A stretch of 64,000 nt of DNA. Origin: VGNY01 sp964549635 (lineage in GTDB: Bacteria > Chloroflexota > Dehalococcoidia > GIF9 > UBA5629). The stretch is taken from the NCBI GenBank assembly GCA_964549635.1, contig CAZJVJ010000004.1, forward strand, positions 1 through 64,000. Direction: 5' to 3'. Below, in pieces: positions 9,184-17,404 of this stretch. Position numbers and translations under genes: made by a program. The notes beneath the pieces were generated by a model, which was not told where the DNA came from, made no database searches, and was given only the letters and a program-made list of their open reading frames with translations. The first letter of the stretch is position 1; each line of letters opens with the position of its first letter.

Positions 9184-9227
9184 TCAGGAAACGGGGAAAG
9201 TATATCAAAGCAAAAAGCCTCCCAGGC
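9162..9227 (+). promoter_or_regulatory. Antiterminator pairing of the Phe attenuator
   Basis: GCCTGGGAGG at 9162-9171 is exactly complementary over ten bases to CCTCCCAGGC at 9218-9227. The second strand is also the left arm and loop of the terminator, so the two structures exclude each other. A weak competing upstream hairpin (GCTC at 9146 with GAGC at 9160) could play the role of the 1:2 stem. Confidence 0.8.
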
Positions 9228-9240
9228 GGGAGGCTTTTTT
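9212..9240 (+). terminator. Intrinsic terminator, attenuator of the synthetase-liv operon
   Basis: GCCTCCC (9217-9223), loop AGGC, GGGAGGC (9228-9234), flanked by AAAAA and a TTTTTT run, so the stem can extend to about 12 pairs. It lies about 30 bases before the synthetase start codon rather than after a gene, which marks it as a regulated terminator. Confidence 0.9.
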
Positions 9241-9271
9241 ATTGGCTAATAATAATTGGAGACTGTTTGGA

Positions 9272-11164
9272 ATGGCAGCCAAAGATACAATTCCTAAACT
9301 GATAAAAAGTAACTACGAAAGATGGCCTACAAGAACAGCCATGTGCATTAAACACCGTGGTGTCTGGAAGAGGTATAGCTGGAAAGATTATTACGAAAAG
9401 GTTAAATACTTTTCACTGGGATTAATAAGCCTTGGTTTCAAACCGGGAGATGTAGCCTGCATCATAGGTGATAATGAGCCAGAATGGTTCTGGGCTGAGT
9501 TTGCTGTCCAGGCAGCCGGCGGCATAGCCACCGGTATTTTTGTTGACTCCATCCCTTCCGAAGTGAAATACATTGCCCAACACTCCGGTGCTAAATTTGC
9601 TATTGCCAATGACCAAGAGCAGACTGACAAATTTTTGGAGATTAAAGATGACCTTCCCATGCTAAAGAAAGTAATTTATTGGGACCCTAAAGGCTTGAAG
9701 AACTACGATGACCCTATACTCATAAGCTTCGCCAGTGTCATAGAGCGTGGCATGGACCATGAGAAGGCACATCCAAATCTATTTGAGCAGAACGTCGAAG
9801 CCGGTAAGGGGGATGACCCTGCCTTCATATACTATACCTCAGGGACCACTGGTCTGCCTAAAGGGGCGGTGATTACACATAAGGCATTAATAAATACCGC
9901 TCAGGCATTTGTCAGTCGTTATCCACTCACTCATGACGATGACCTGGTGTCCAATTTTCCACCAGCTTGGGTTGGTGATAGTTTCTTCGCTACCATCCCC
10001 CATTTGCTCACGGGGGCAAGGCTCAATTTCCCCGAAGAACCGGAGACCATTGCTCAGGACACGAGAGAAGTTGGTCCCGATTTCGTTATATACGGCCCAC
10101 GCCAGTGGGAGAGTCTGGTTAGCGAGATTCAAGTGAGAATAACCGATGCCAATCCCGTAAAACGCTTCTGTTATAACCTGTTTATGCCTGTGGGCTATAA
10201 AGTGGCCAGTATGAGGTTTGAGGGGGAAAAGCCCAATTTGCTATGGCGGGCTCTTCATGGGATAGCATATTTAACATTGTTCCGGCCCCTAAAGGATAAG
10301 CTGGGGCTAGGTAAAGCCAGATTTGCCGTTACCGGTAGTTCGGTGCTGAGCTTAGACACCTTTCGGCTGATTCATGCCATAGGCGTTGAACTTCGGCAGA
10401 GCTATGCCAGCACTGAAGCTGGCTTTATCTCTTCTCACGGCAAAGGTGAGATCGACTTCCAGAGCGTAGGACGACCAGCATCCGATGTAGAAGTCCGGTT
10501 AACCGAACAGGGTGAGCTGTTGGTCAGGAGCGGCTGCATCTTTAGCGAGTACTACAAAGACCCGCAAAAAACGGCGGTGGTTCTGGAGGACGGATGGTGT
10601 CATACCGGTGATGCTGTACATATCAATGAAGATGGACACTTAGTTTTTTTAGATCGGCTGGAACACATGGGTGAACTTGTTTCCGGCGCCAAGTATGCCC
10701 CGCAGTATATTGAAGGCAGACTCAGATTCAGCCCTTATATCAAGGATGCCATGGTCATTGGAGGTAAGGACAGGGAGTTTGTAAGTGCCATAATTAACAT
10801 AGATTTTGCCATGGTAGGCAAATGGGCCGAACGCAAGGGCATTCCTTATACCACCTTTGTCGACTTATCTCAAAAAGAGGAAATTGCTGACTTGGTGCGA
10901 CAGGACCTGAGGCGTGTGAATAGCTATTTGCCTGAAGCATCTAGGGTCAGGCGATTTGTCTTATTGCACAAAGAGTTTGACCCTGATGAAGCTGAGCTTA
11001 CACGAACCAGAAAGCTCCGCAGAGAATTCATGGAAATGAGATATAAAGAGCTGATTGATGCCATGTACGGTGATAAAGATATCGTGATGGCAGAGGCACC
11101 AGTTACCTACAGAGACGGTAGAAAAGGGGTGGTGCGTACCGCCATCAAGGTGAGGACGGTATAA
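9272..11164 (+). CDS. AMP-forming acyl-CoA synthetase (long-chain type, COG1022-like)
   Basis: A 630-residue adenylate-forming ligase that would activate a carboxylic acid to its CoA ester with ATP. The P-loop-like motif YTSGTTGLPKG lies at residues 188-198, SYASTEAGF is the adenine-binding region, and GWCHTGDAVHINEDGHL is the hinge region. A basic C-terminal TRTRKLRREF stands where the catalytic Lys is expected. The frame is open from a TTG at 9242, but that codon abuts the terminator; the ATG at 9272 has GGAGA upstream. livH follows after two bases. The substrate is unknown: arylacetate fits the neighbourhood, fatty acids fit the family. A close paralog lies at 60283-62178, again beside livH and livM. 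Confidence 0.9.
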   Translation: MAAKDTIPKLIKSNYERWPTRTAMCIKHRGVWKRYSWKDYYEKVKYFSLGLISLGFKPGDVACIIGDNEPEWFWAEFAVQAAGGIATGIFVDSIPSEVKYIAQHSGAKFAIANDQEQTDKFLEIKDDLPMLKKVIYWDPKGLKNYDDPILISFASVIERGMDHEKAHPNLFEQNVEAGKGDDPAFIYYTSGTTGLPKGAVITHKALINTAQAFVSRYPLTHDDDLVSNFPPAWVGDSFFATIPHLLTGARLNFPEEPETIAQDTREVGPDFVIYGPRQWESLVSEIQVRITDANPVKRFCYNLFMPVGYKVASMRFEGEKPNLLWRALHGIAYLTLFRPLKDKLGLGKARFAVTGSSVLSLDTFRLIHAIGVELRQSYASTEAGFISSHGKGEIDFQSVGRPASDVEVRLTEQGELLVRSGCIFSEYYKDPQKTAVVLEDGWCHTGDAVHINEDGHLVFLDRLEHMGELVSGAKYAPQYIEGRLRFSPYIKDAMVIGGKDREFVSAIINIDFAMVGKWAERKGIPYTTFVDLSQKEEIADLVRQDLRRVNSYLPEASRVRRFVLLHKEFDPDEAELTRTRKLRREFMEMRYKELIDAMYGDKDIVMAEAPVTYRDGRKGVVRTAIKVRTV

Positions 11165-11166
11165 CC

Positions 11167-12051
11167 ATGGTTGAATTTCTACAATATTCGATTACCGGCA
11201 TAGCTGTAGGAATGGTCTATGCCCTAATTGCCCTTGGCTTCGCCCTGATATGGAAATCCAGCAGCGTTGCTAACTTAGCTCTGGGACAGCTGGTATTGAT
11301 CTCCTCTTGGTTCACCTATGGGATGCTGGTTCAAGCCAAGTTCCCTTACTGGATCGGTTTTCCTTTGACCATCCTCTTTGCCCTTTTCTTAGGCTGGATG
11401 ATTGAACGGTTTGCTTTGCGCCCCTTAATTGCCCAACCCATCCTGTCTCTAATTACAGTTACTCTGGGTGTGGGCTATTTTCTCGAGGGGGTGGTGACCT
11501 TTGTCTGGCCGATGAGTGTGGCTGCACTCCCCCGTTTTTTCCCGGAGGAGCCAGTTCGAATTGGTCCGGCGGTGGTATCTCAGGAATACGTTTGGGCAGC
11601 ATTTATATCGCTGGCTCTATTTTGTCTTCTATCCCTGTTCTTTAAGTACCACAAGATGGGCATTGCCATGAGAGCAACAGCTGACGACCAGCTGGCAGTA
11701 CAGGCCTGCGCTATACCGGTAACCAGCGTTTTTTCCACATCGTGGATGTTCGCCTGTGTAGTGGCTGCGGTCGGTGGAGTCCTGATTTCCAGTATCGGCG
11801 GTATCACCCACGGTTTGGTTGAGACCGGGCTAAAATCATTTTCGGTAGTGATACTTGGTGGTCTTGATTCTTTTGTCGGCTGTATAGTGGCCGGGCCAAT
11901 AATTGGTCTCTGCGAGAATCTCGGTGGTGGTTATCTCACTCAATTCATCGGGCCGGGTATAAAGGACATTATACCTTTCATAATCATAATAATTGTCATG
12001 ATTGTCAGGCCTTACGGATTGTTTGGTGAGACCCGAATAGAAAGGATATAG
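11167..12051 (+). CDS. livH: Branched-chain-type amino acid ABC transporter permease LivH
   Basis: A 294-residue inner-membrane permease with about eight hydrophobic helices and the LivH signature regions GMVYALIALGFALIWKSS at the N-terminus and RATADDQLAVQACAI in the cytoplasmic loop. It pairs with LivM to form the channel of a hydrophobic amino acid (LIV/HAAT family) importer. It starts two bases after the synthetase stop and livM begins four bases after its own stop, so translation is coupled. HAAT systems transport Leu, Ile, Val and often Phe; the Phe leader upstream suggests aromatic residues here. Paralog of the gene at 62183. Confidence 0.92.
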   Translation: MVEFLQYSITGIAVGMVYALIALGFALIWKSSSVANLALGQLVLISSWFTYGMLVQAKFPYWIGFPLTILFALFLGWMIERFALRPLIAQPILSLITVTLGVGYFLEGVVTFVWPMSVAALPRFFPEEPVRIGPAVVSQEYVWAAFISLALFCLLSLFFKYHKMGIAMRATADDQLAVQACAIPVTSVFSTSWMFACVVAAVGGVLISSIGGITHGLVETGLKSFSVVILGGLDSFVGCIVAGPIIGLCENLGGGYLTQFIGPGIKDIIPFIIIIIVMIVRPYGLFGETRIERI

Positions 12052-12055
12052 TGAG

Positions 12056-13108
12056 ATGGACCTGCCCTGCGGTACCCGTAATTACGATTATGCCAGAGAC
12101 ATGGCAATCTTAAGAACCAGAACACACTGGATACTGTTTATTGCTTTGTTGGTCATTATCTTTACCGCCCCACTATATTTGAGCAATTACTGGCTGGGTG
12201 TAGCTAATATAATTGGCATCACCATAATTGCGGTTACCGGACTGAACATCCTTATAGGTTATTGTGGTCAGTTATCCATTGGACATGCTGGCTTTATGGC
12301 TGTCGGTGCTTACACGACGGCTATTCTGACAGGAAAACTTGGCTTTCCCTTCTTGGCAGGGCTAATTTGCGCCGGCTTAAGCGCCGGTCTTATCGGACTC
12401 ATTTTTGGTCTCCCCTCGGTAAGAGTTAAAGGGTTTTACCTAGCGATCACAACAATCGCGGCTCACTTCATTATTATCTGGATTATTAATCACTGGACAA
12501 GTGTAACCGGAGGCTTTGTTGGCATCAGCGTGCCATATGCTTCAATAGGGAATATAGTATTCAGAACTAAAGCCAGTCAGTTCTATTTGATTATGGCGGT
12601 TATGATAATCTGCATATTGCTCGCTAAAAATCTGGTGAGAGGGAGAGTAGGTAGAGCGTTTATCGCCATAAGAGACAACGACTTGGCTGCTGAGGTAATG
12701 GGTATCAATCTAGCATATTACAAGCTCCTCGCCTTCTTTATTGGCTGTTTCTTTGCGGGCATAGCAGGCGCTTTGTTTGCTCATTGGGTCGGTTTCATGA
12801 ATGCTGAAAGTTTCACACTTTCTGATTCGATACTGTACATAGGTATGGTTATTATCGGTGGATTAGGCACCACTCTTGGGCCAATCCTTGGCGTAATTTT
12901 TGTCCGTCTTTTACAGCAAGGCGTGATATTTATATCTCCGATTCTGGAAAAGACCTTTCCAACCCTTCCTGCCGGCTTTACCAGCGGGATAGGGCCGATG
13001 GTGTTTGGCCTGGTAATCATACTGTTCTTAATACTTGAGCCACGGGGACTGGCGCACAGATGGTCTCTGATTAAGGCTGCCTATCGCCTGTGGCCATTCT
13101 CATATTAA
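12056..13108 (+). CDS. livM: Branched-chain-type amino acid ABC transporter permease LivM
   Basis: A 350-residue LivM-type permease. It has an N-terminal cytoplasmic extension (DLPCGTRNYDYARDMAIL) and then nine or so membrane helices. Characteristic regions are GYCGQLSIGHAGFMAVGAY, FGLPSVRVKGFYLAI and GRAFIAIRDNDLAAEVMGI, the last being the loop that contacts the ATPase. It partners LivH. The same PCGT-x-x-Y-x-x-D-M-A-I extension occurs in the paralog at 63058, so it is a shared trait of these synthetase-linked transporters. Confidence 0.92.
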   Translation: MDLPCGTRNYDYARDMAILRTRTHWILFIALLVIIFTAPLYLSNYWLGVANIIGITIIAVTGLNILIGYCGQLSIGHAGFMAVGAYTTAILTGKLGFPFLAGLICAGLSAGLIGLIFGLPSVRVKGFYLAITTIAAHFIIIWIINHWTSVTGGFVGISVPYASIGNIVFRTKASQFYLIMAVMIICILLAKNLVRGRVGRAFIAIRDNDLAAEVMGINLAYYKLLAFFIGCFFAGIAGALFAHWVGFMNAESFTLSDSILYIGMVIIGGLGTTLGPILGVIFVRLLQQGVIFISPILEKTFPTLPAGFTSGIGPMVFGLVIILFLILEPRGLAHRWSLIKAAYRLWPFSY

Positions 13109-13112
13109 TTAT

Positions 13113-13131
13113 AGGAGGTATAGACATGTAA
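13113..13131 (+). other. Ribosome site with a start-stop (ATG-TAA) mini frame
   Basis: AGGAGG at 13113-13118 is followed seven bases later by ATG immediately joined to TAA (13126-13131). This lies in the 85-base gap between livM and livK. It could be a decayed gene start or a minimal start-stop element that holds ribosomes. No protein results. Confidence 0.35.
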
Positions 13132-13193
13132 TGTTTAGAATAATCCCGCAATATTCATAGTTTAACTCTATATTAACCTGCTGGAGGATATTC

Positions 13194-14459
13194 ATGAGAA
13201 GGAAATCATTAGTTCTAGTTTCAATTTTGTGCTTAGTGTTGGTTGTGACTTTACTTCCACTAGCCGGTGCCTGTGCCCCTAAAGCCAAACCGGGTCAGGT
13301 ATTGAAGGTAGGCATGATGACCCCTACCACTGGCAAAGCTGCTGAAAAAGGACGCCCTATGGGACATGCCAACCTTGATGCCATTAAATACATTAATGAA
13401 GAACTTGGTGGTGCCGGAGGCTATCCTATAGAAGTCCTGTGGTTTGATAGTGCCTATGATTCTGCTAAGGTCATTCCAATACTTGAAAAATTCATGGATG
13501 AGGGCTGTTTGCTGTTTACCACCTCCTCGTCCTATGAGATGACCGTGGCAAAGGAACTGGCCAACCGTGCCGGCTTTCCTGGCATAGCCTGTTTTACCTC
13601 CCCAGTATTGTATCGCCCACCAAGACATATCTATGGGCAGACACCAGATTATGGTGATGACGCTATAGCCTTTGCCAGCTTTTATATGCAGAACATCTGG
13701 AAAGGACCTGGTAAACCAAAATTTGCGCTGCATCTGCTCAATAATCCAACTGGTTATGGGGCTCGAGATGGGTTGAGAGCCAAAGGGGAGGAATTGGGCA
13801 TAGAGGTTATTTCTATCGATGAGCATACGGCAACCACGACTTCTGAGACAGAGTCGCTTATTCGGCTCAGGGCAAAGAAGCCCGATGTATTGTTCATCTC
13901 CAGCACACCAGCTCCAACTGCAGTTATTATTAAAAATGCTAGAGACTTGGGCATTTATCCCGGTATAACCATAGGCTGTGCCCATGCCAGCTTTACCAAG
14001 GCCCTGATTGACCTCGCGGGCGCTGCGACCGTCGAGGGTGTTTACGGAACATTTCCTACAGTAATGTGGGGGGAAGACGTGCCCGGCATGGCCAAGATGA
14101 CCGAGTACTGTCAGAAACTACACCCGGCAGACTATGGCAATATGGACTACATTACCGCCTGGGCACAGAGCCTTATAGTTGCCAAGATTTTAGAGCTAGC
14201 AGTGAAGAATGCTGGCTATGACGTGCTGGCAAAAGGTGATGCAACAGCGTGGCAAGCCGTGGAAACCCAGGGCATTCATAAGCTAAAGAACTATGATGTC
14301 GGTGGTCTTCAAGGTCCTGTATCTTACACACCCGGGGATAACAGGCTTACCAAGTACAACCGAATATATCAAATAGTAGGCGGTAAAATAACAAACCCAA
14401 GTAAATGGATTGAAGCACGTCTGGTAAAGTATGAGGAGTACGACTGGTTTGGTAAGTAA
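13194..14459 (+). CDS. livK: Amino-acid-type ABC transporter substrate-binding lipoprotein
   Basis: A 421-residue periplasmic-type binding protein of the Leu/Ile/Val receptor family. It has a basic N-terminus, a hydrophobic stretch (residues 5-25) and LAGAC as a probable lipobox (Cys27), so it is likely lipid-anchored outside the membrane. The mature part begins KVGMMTPTTGKAAEKG, the usual first strand of type I binding folds. GGAGG stands eight bases before the ATG. It captures the ligand for LivHM-FG. The pocket residues cannot be assigned by eye, so specificity stays open; context favours aromatic amino acids or aryl acids. A strong hairpin follows the stop codon. Confidence 0.9.
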   Translation: MRRKSLVLVSILCLVLVVTLLPLAGACAPKAKPGQVLKVGMMTPTTGKAAEKGRPMGHANLDAIKYINEELGGAGGYPIEVLWFDSAYDSAKVIPILEKFMDEGCLLFTTSSSYEMTVAKELANRAGFPGIACFTSPVLYRPPRHIYGQTPDYGDDAIAFASFYMQNIWKGPGKPKFALHLLNNPTGYGARDGLRAKGEELGIEVISIDEHTATTTSETESLIRLRAKKPDVLFISSTPAPTAVIIKNARDLGIYPGITIGCAHASFTKALIDLAGAATVEGVYGTFPTVMWGEDVPGMAKMTEYCQKLHPADYGNMDYITAWAQSLIVAKILELAVKNAGYDVLAKGDATAWQAVETQGIHKLKNYDVGGLQGPVSYTPGDNRLTKYNRIYQIVGGKITNPSKWIEARLVKYEEYDWFGK

Positions 14460-14471
14460 GATTTGATTAAA

Positions 14472-14503
14472 CTGGGTCTCCTCCGAAAAAGGAGGAGACC
14501 CAG
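14472..14503 (+). other. Intercistronic 13-bp hairpin between livK and livF
   Basis: CTGGGTCTCCTCC (14472-14484) and GGAGGAGACCCAG (14491-14503) pair perfectly around a GAAAAA loop. No T-run follows, so it is unlikely to be an efficient intrinsic terminator. Similar hairpins after binding-protein genes stabilise the upstream message and lower expression of the downstream ATPase gene. Confidence 0.8.
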
Positions 14504-14519
14504 CCGAAAATAAGTTCAA

Positions 14520-15311
14520 ATGCTTAGGTTAAACAACATAGAAGTTGCTTATCTGAATGTAATAAGGGTGCTCCACGGCGTTTCCATCAGTGTGGAAGAC
14601 CGCTCTGTTGTGGCCCTACTTGGAGCAAACGGTGCTGGTAAGACTACTACCCTTAAAGCAATATCTGGACTGCTTAGAGTGGAAGAGGGGGAAGTAGTTG
14701 ATGGCAGCATCGAATGGGATGGACAACGAATAGACAAGAAGAGTGCTGTGGAGATAGGTAAGCTGGGAATCGTCCAAGCACTGGAGGGACGGCGAGTATT
14801 TGGACATCTTACCACTGAGGAGAACCTTTTAGTTGGTGCCCATAATCGCAGAGACCGTCACGGCATCCGAGATGACCTCAACATGGTCTATGATTACTTT
14901 CCACGGCTAAAGAATCTACGACGCAATATTGCCGGCTATCTGTCGGGTGGTGAGCAGCAAATGCTGGTCATCGGCAGGGCCATGATGTCGGCACCAAAAC
15001 TCATGATGCTTGATGAGCCATCTTTGGGTCTGGCGCCGATGCTGGTCGAAGAAATATATGACATTATAAAACGATTCAACGATGAGAAGAAAATCTCAGT
15101 GCTGCTTGTGGAGCAGAATGTCAGAATCGCCCTTAATATTGCGCACTACGGTTACGTCATGGAAAATGGTCGTATTGTCCTCGATGGCACTGCCGATTTC
15201 CTGAAAAATAACGAGGACGTTAAGGAGTTCTATATGGGGCTTTCGGCAGTGGGCACCAAAAAAAGCTACCGCGCGGTGAAGCACTACCGGCGTCGAAAGC
15301 GGTGGCTGTGA
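14520..15311 (+). CDS. livF: ABC transporter ATP-binding protein LivF
   Basis: A 263-residue ABC ATPase. The Walker A motif GANGAGKT lies at residues 35-42, the signature LSGGEQQ starts at residue 141, and Walker B is LMMLDEPSLGL. The short Walker A to signature distance and QALEGRRVFGHLTTEENL are typical of LivF rather than LivG. The last 25 residues form a basic tail (KHYRRRKRW) beyond the usual family end. It follows livK after a hairpin and closes the plus-strand cluster. Its LivG partner is probably encoded by the convergent gene at 15539-16354. Confidence 0.92.
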   Translation: MLRLNNIEVAYLNVIRVLHGVSISVEDRSVVALLGANGAGKTTTLKAISGLLRVEEGEVVDGSIEWDGQRIDKKSAVEIGKLGIVQALEGRRVFGHLTTEENLLVGAHNRRDRHGIRDDLNMVYDYFPRLKNLRRNIAGYLSGGEQQMLVIGRAMMSAPKLMMLDEPSLGLAPMLVEEIYDIIKRFNDEKKISVLLVEQNVRIALNIAHYGYVMENGRIVLDGTADFLKNNEDVKEFYMGLSAVGTKKSYRAVKHYRRRKRWL

Positions 15312-15538
15312 TACGAGGCTTCAGCTTTGCCATATCCCCAGCGAAGGACTGAGAAAGCTCCAACTATAAAAAGGGTGCATCACTTTAGCTTTTACAATAG
15401 CTCTGGGTCATACCCTAGTATATTTAGGCCCTGTAGAAGTCACAGCATTCTTTTGAGACTTTTTGGATGGTTTAGAAAAGGCAAAAATTTGGGCTGAATA
15501 TGCACAAAAATAAGGTGAATTTGCTGTTAGCGTTTACC

Positions 15539-16354
15539 TTATTCTGTTCCTAAGTAGGCTGATATAACCTGGGGGTTGGTTTTTATCTCGGCTGGTGTGC
15601 CTTCGGCGATCTTTCGCCCGAAATCAAGGACTACAATCCTGTCAGCTAAATCCATAACTACCCCCATATCGTGCTCCACCAGAACAATACAGCTGACGCC
15701 ATCTCGCAAGACGGGCGTATCAGGATATGTTTCTCCTTGCCCCTCGAATATGTCTATGATGAACCGGGCAATATCCTCTTTTTCCTCCAGATTCATTCCA
15801 GCCATCGGTTCATCCAAAAGCAGGACCTTTGGCTCCAGGGCCAGGGCTCTGCCTAATTCCACCCGCTTGCGCATACCATAAGGGAGAGTGCCGACCACTT
15901 TCTTCCTGATTGGTTCTATTTCTAAAAAATCGATGATATCCTCTACTGCTTTGCGATGTTCGATTTCTTCCCTATGGGCTGGTCCAAAGTACAGTGCGGT
16001 GCTGAGGGTACTCTGTTTCATGAGGACGTGTCTTGCAGCCATGAGGTTGTCAAGAGTTGTTAAGCCGGAATACAGCTCTATGTTCTGGAAGGTCCGGGCT
16101 ATGCCGAGCCTGGCTATTTTATCTGGACGCAGTCGGGTGATCTTTCTGCCTTCAAAATATATTTCGCCTTGCTGCGGTTTGTAGAAACCATTTATGCAGT
16201 TCAAGATGCATGTTTTACCAGCACCATTTGGTCCGATGATAGCCAAAATCTCCCTCTCTCTGATATCAAGACTTACGTCTATGAGTGCCCTCACTCCACC
16301 AAAGGAAAGATAGAGATTTTCAATCCGCATCTTTATCTGATTCTCACTTATCAT
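15539..16354 (-). CDS. livG: ABC transporter ATP-binding protein LivG
   Basis: A 271-residue LivG-type ATPase, transcribed toward livF. Walker A is GPNGAGKT, and Walker B with D-loop is LLLDEPMAGMN. The signature position reads LPYGMRKRVELGRAL, a LivG-style degenerate signature. Between Walker B and the H-loop (VEHDMG) there is an insertion, EGQGETYPDTPVLRDGV, absent from the classical LivG proteins I know and shared with the paralog at 59441. The start may be the ATG at 16354 or the one at 16330. Being convergent, it is not controlled by the Phe attenuator, although it is the only LivG near this cluster. Confidence 0.9.
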   Translation of the reverse strand: MISENQIKMRIENLYLSFGGVRALIDVSLDIREREILAIIGPNGAGKTCILNCINGFYKPQQGEIYFEGRKITRLRPDKIARLGIARTFQNIELYSGLTTLDNLMAARHVLMKQSTLSTALYFGPAHREEIEHRKAVEDIIDFLEIEPIRKKVVGTLPYGMRKRVELGRALALEPKVLLLDEPMAGMNLEEKEDIARFIIDIFEGQGETYPDTPVLRDGVSCIVLVEHDMGVVMDLADRIVVLDFGRKIAEGTPAEIKTNPQVISAYLGTE

Positions 16355-16589
16355 TTGCCGCTTTGCCTCGACTAGTATTTTAAGGGTCTAACCCGTCCGG
16401 GAATGTTTTCTATGGCAACCTTGCCCCAGAGAGCTTAAGAATTCGTATTACAACAGAACGTGAAGAGTCGTTTCTGAACATTAAGGTTTTGAACCGGTTT
16501 ATATTATCATTACACGGTAGATTAGTTCAACAAATTGCGTGTAGTGTATCATTTATCCAGGCTTTCGTTTAATGTGTTTAGCAGGAGTG

Positions 16590-17377
16590 GTACACCTACC
16601 TTGCCTTAATTACCAGTCCTCTGCTGCCTTCTTCGGTTTGGCACAGCCTTAGGCCAGTCTTGTTTTGTTTTTCTGGCATTTTCTGTAACAAGCCAGACCC
16701 TTAGGAAATCAGCAGCTGCCATGCGGGATGTAAGACCGTACACTGGGCCGGTCCGTCTCCGGTATTCCTTTATACCTCTCTCTAAGGGTGACGTTGTATT
16801 TGGTTGGGTAGACTCTAATGTTACTTAGGCTTCTGTGATGACCTCTTTGACTTTAGATGGGTTGTCAGGGAATAGTCTCCTGGGTTTGAGAAATAGGTTG
16901 TGCAGATGATGCCAGGCGCACAACCTGCTTTTAGCTTTTGGGAGAAATAAAGATTAAAGCCGAAACAATGGCTGGGGCCACCATCATAGATAACCGGTAT
17001 TCCTTTACCAGCCTCAGGAATCTCCAGGGCTTCAAAAGGCTAATCCAGAAGGTTTCACTTATCTGGTGACGGAACAGCTCCGAGATAAGCCCTTTTACCA
17101 ATTTTCTTTTGCCCTAGTATAGGCCTCATCAAGGTATACCTTTTAGAGTCTCGTCTAAGGAGTAGGCTTTCTTTTCCACTCCCTTAAAGTGGCTATAGCC
17201 TGAGAATCGACGAGGGCCTACTTGCTTGTGGCTGTTGCACTCTAAAATTCGCTGTGTTACTGTCATCTTGGGCTTACGTCCTTGTGTCTTTTCCTCAGAC
17301 TCAAAGTCTATCACAAGGTAGGTGAGCCTTAAGCTTCATCCTCTTAGAAAAGCCTGAATAAAGAACGCTACTGAATT
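16590..17377 (-). pseudogene. Decayed coding region ending in the right repeat copy, probable mobile element remnant
   Basis: The gap from livG to 17404 (about 1 kb) holds no intact gene. Read on the minus strand, the right repeat and the sequence beyond it give short coding-looking stretches in shifting frames, broken by stops: the 61-codon frame at 17129-17314, then segments such as YDGGPSHCFGFNLYF and RERYKGIPETDRPSVRSY. The pattern fits a frameshifted transposase-like gene, but I cannot name a family and no terminal inverted repeats were found. Confidence 0.4.
17044..17377. repeat. Direct repeat, right copy (334 bp)
   Basis: Same sequence and orientation as 1-334 with a single visible difference at 17347. 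Similarity ends at AATT (17377), 28 bases before the start of the next gene. On the left side the match is limited only by the window edge, so the repeated unit may be longer than 334 bases. Confidence 0.95.
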
Positions 17378-17404
17378 GCCTTTTTGGAGGATTTTTCATA
17401 CAAT

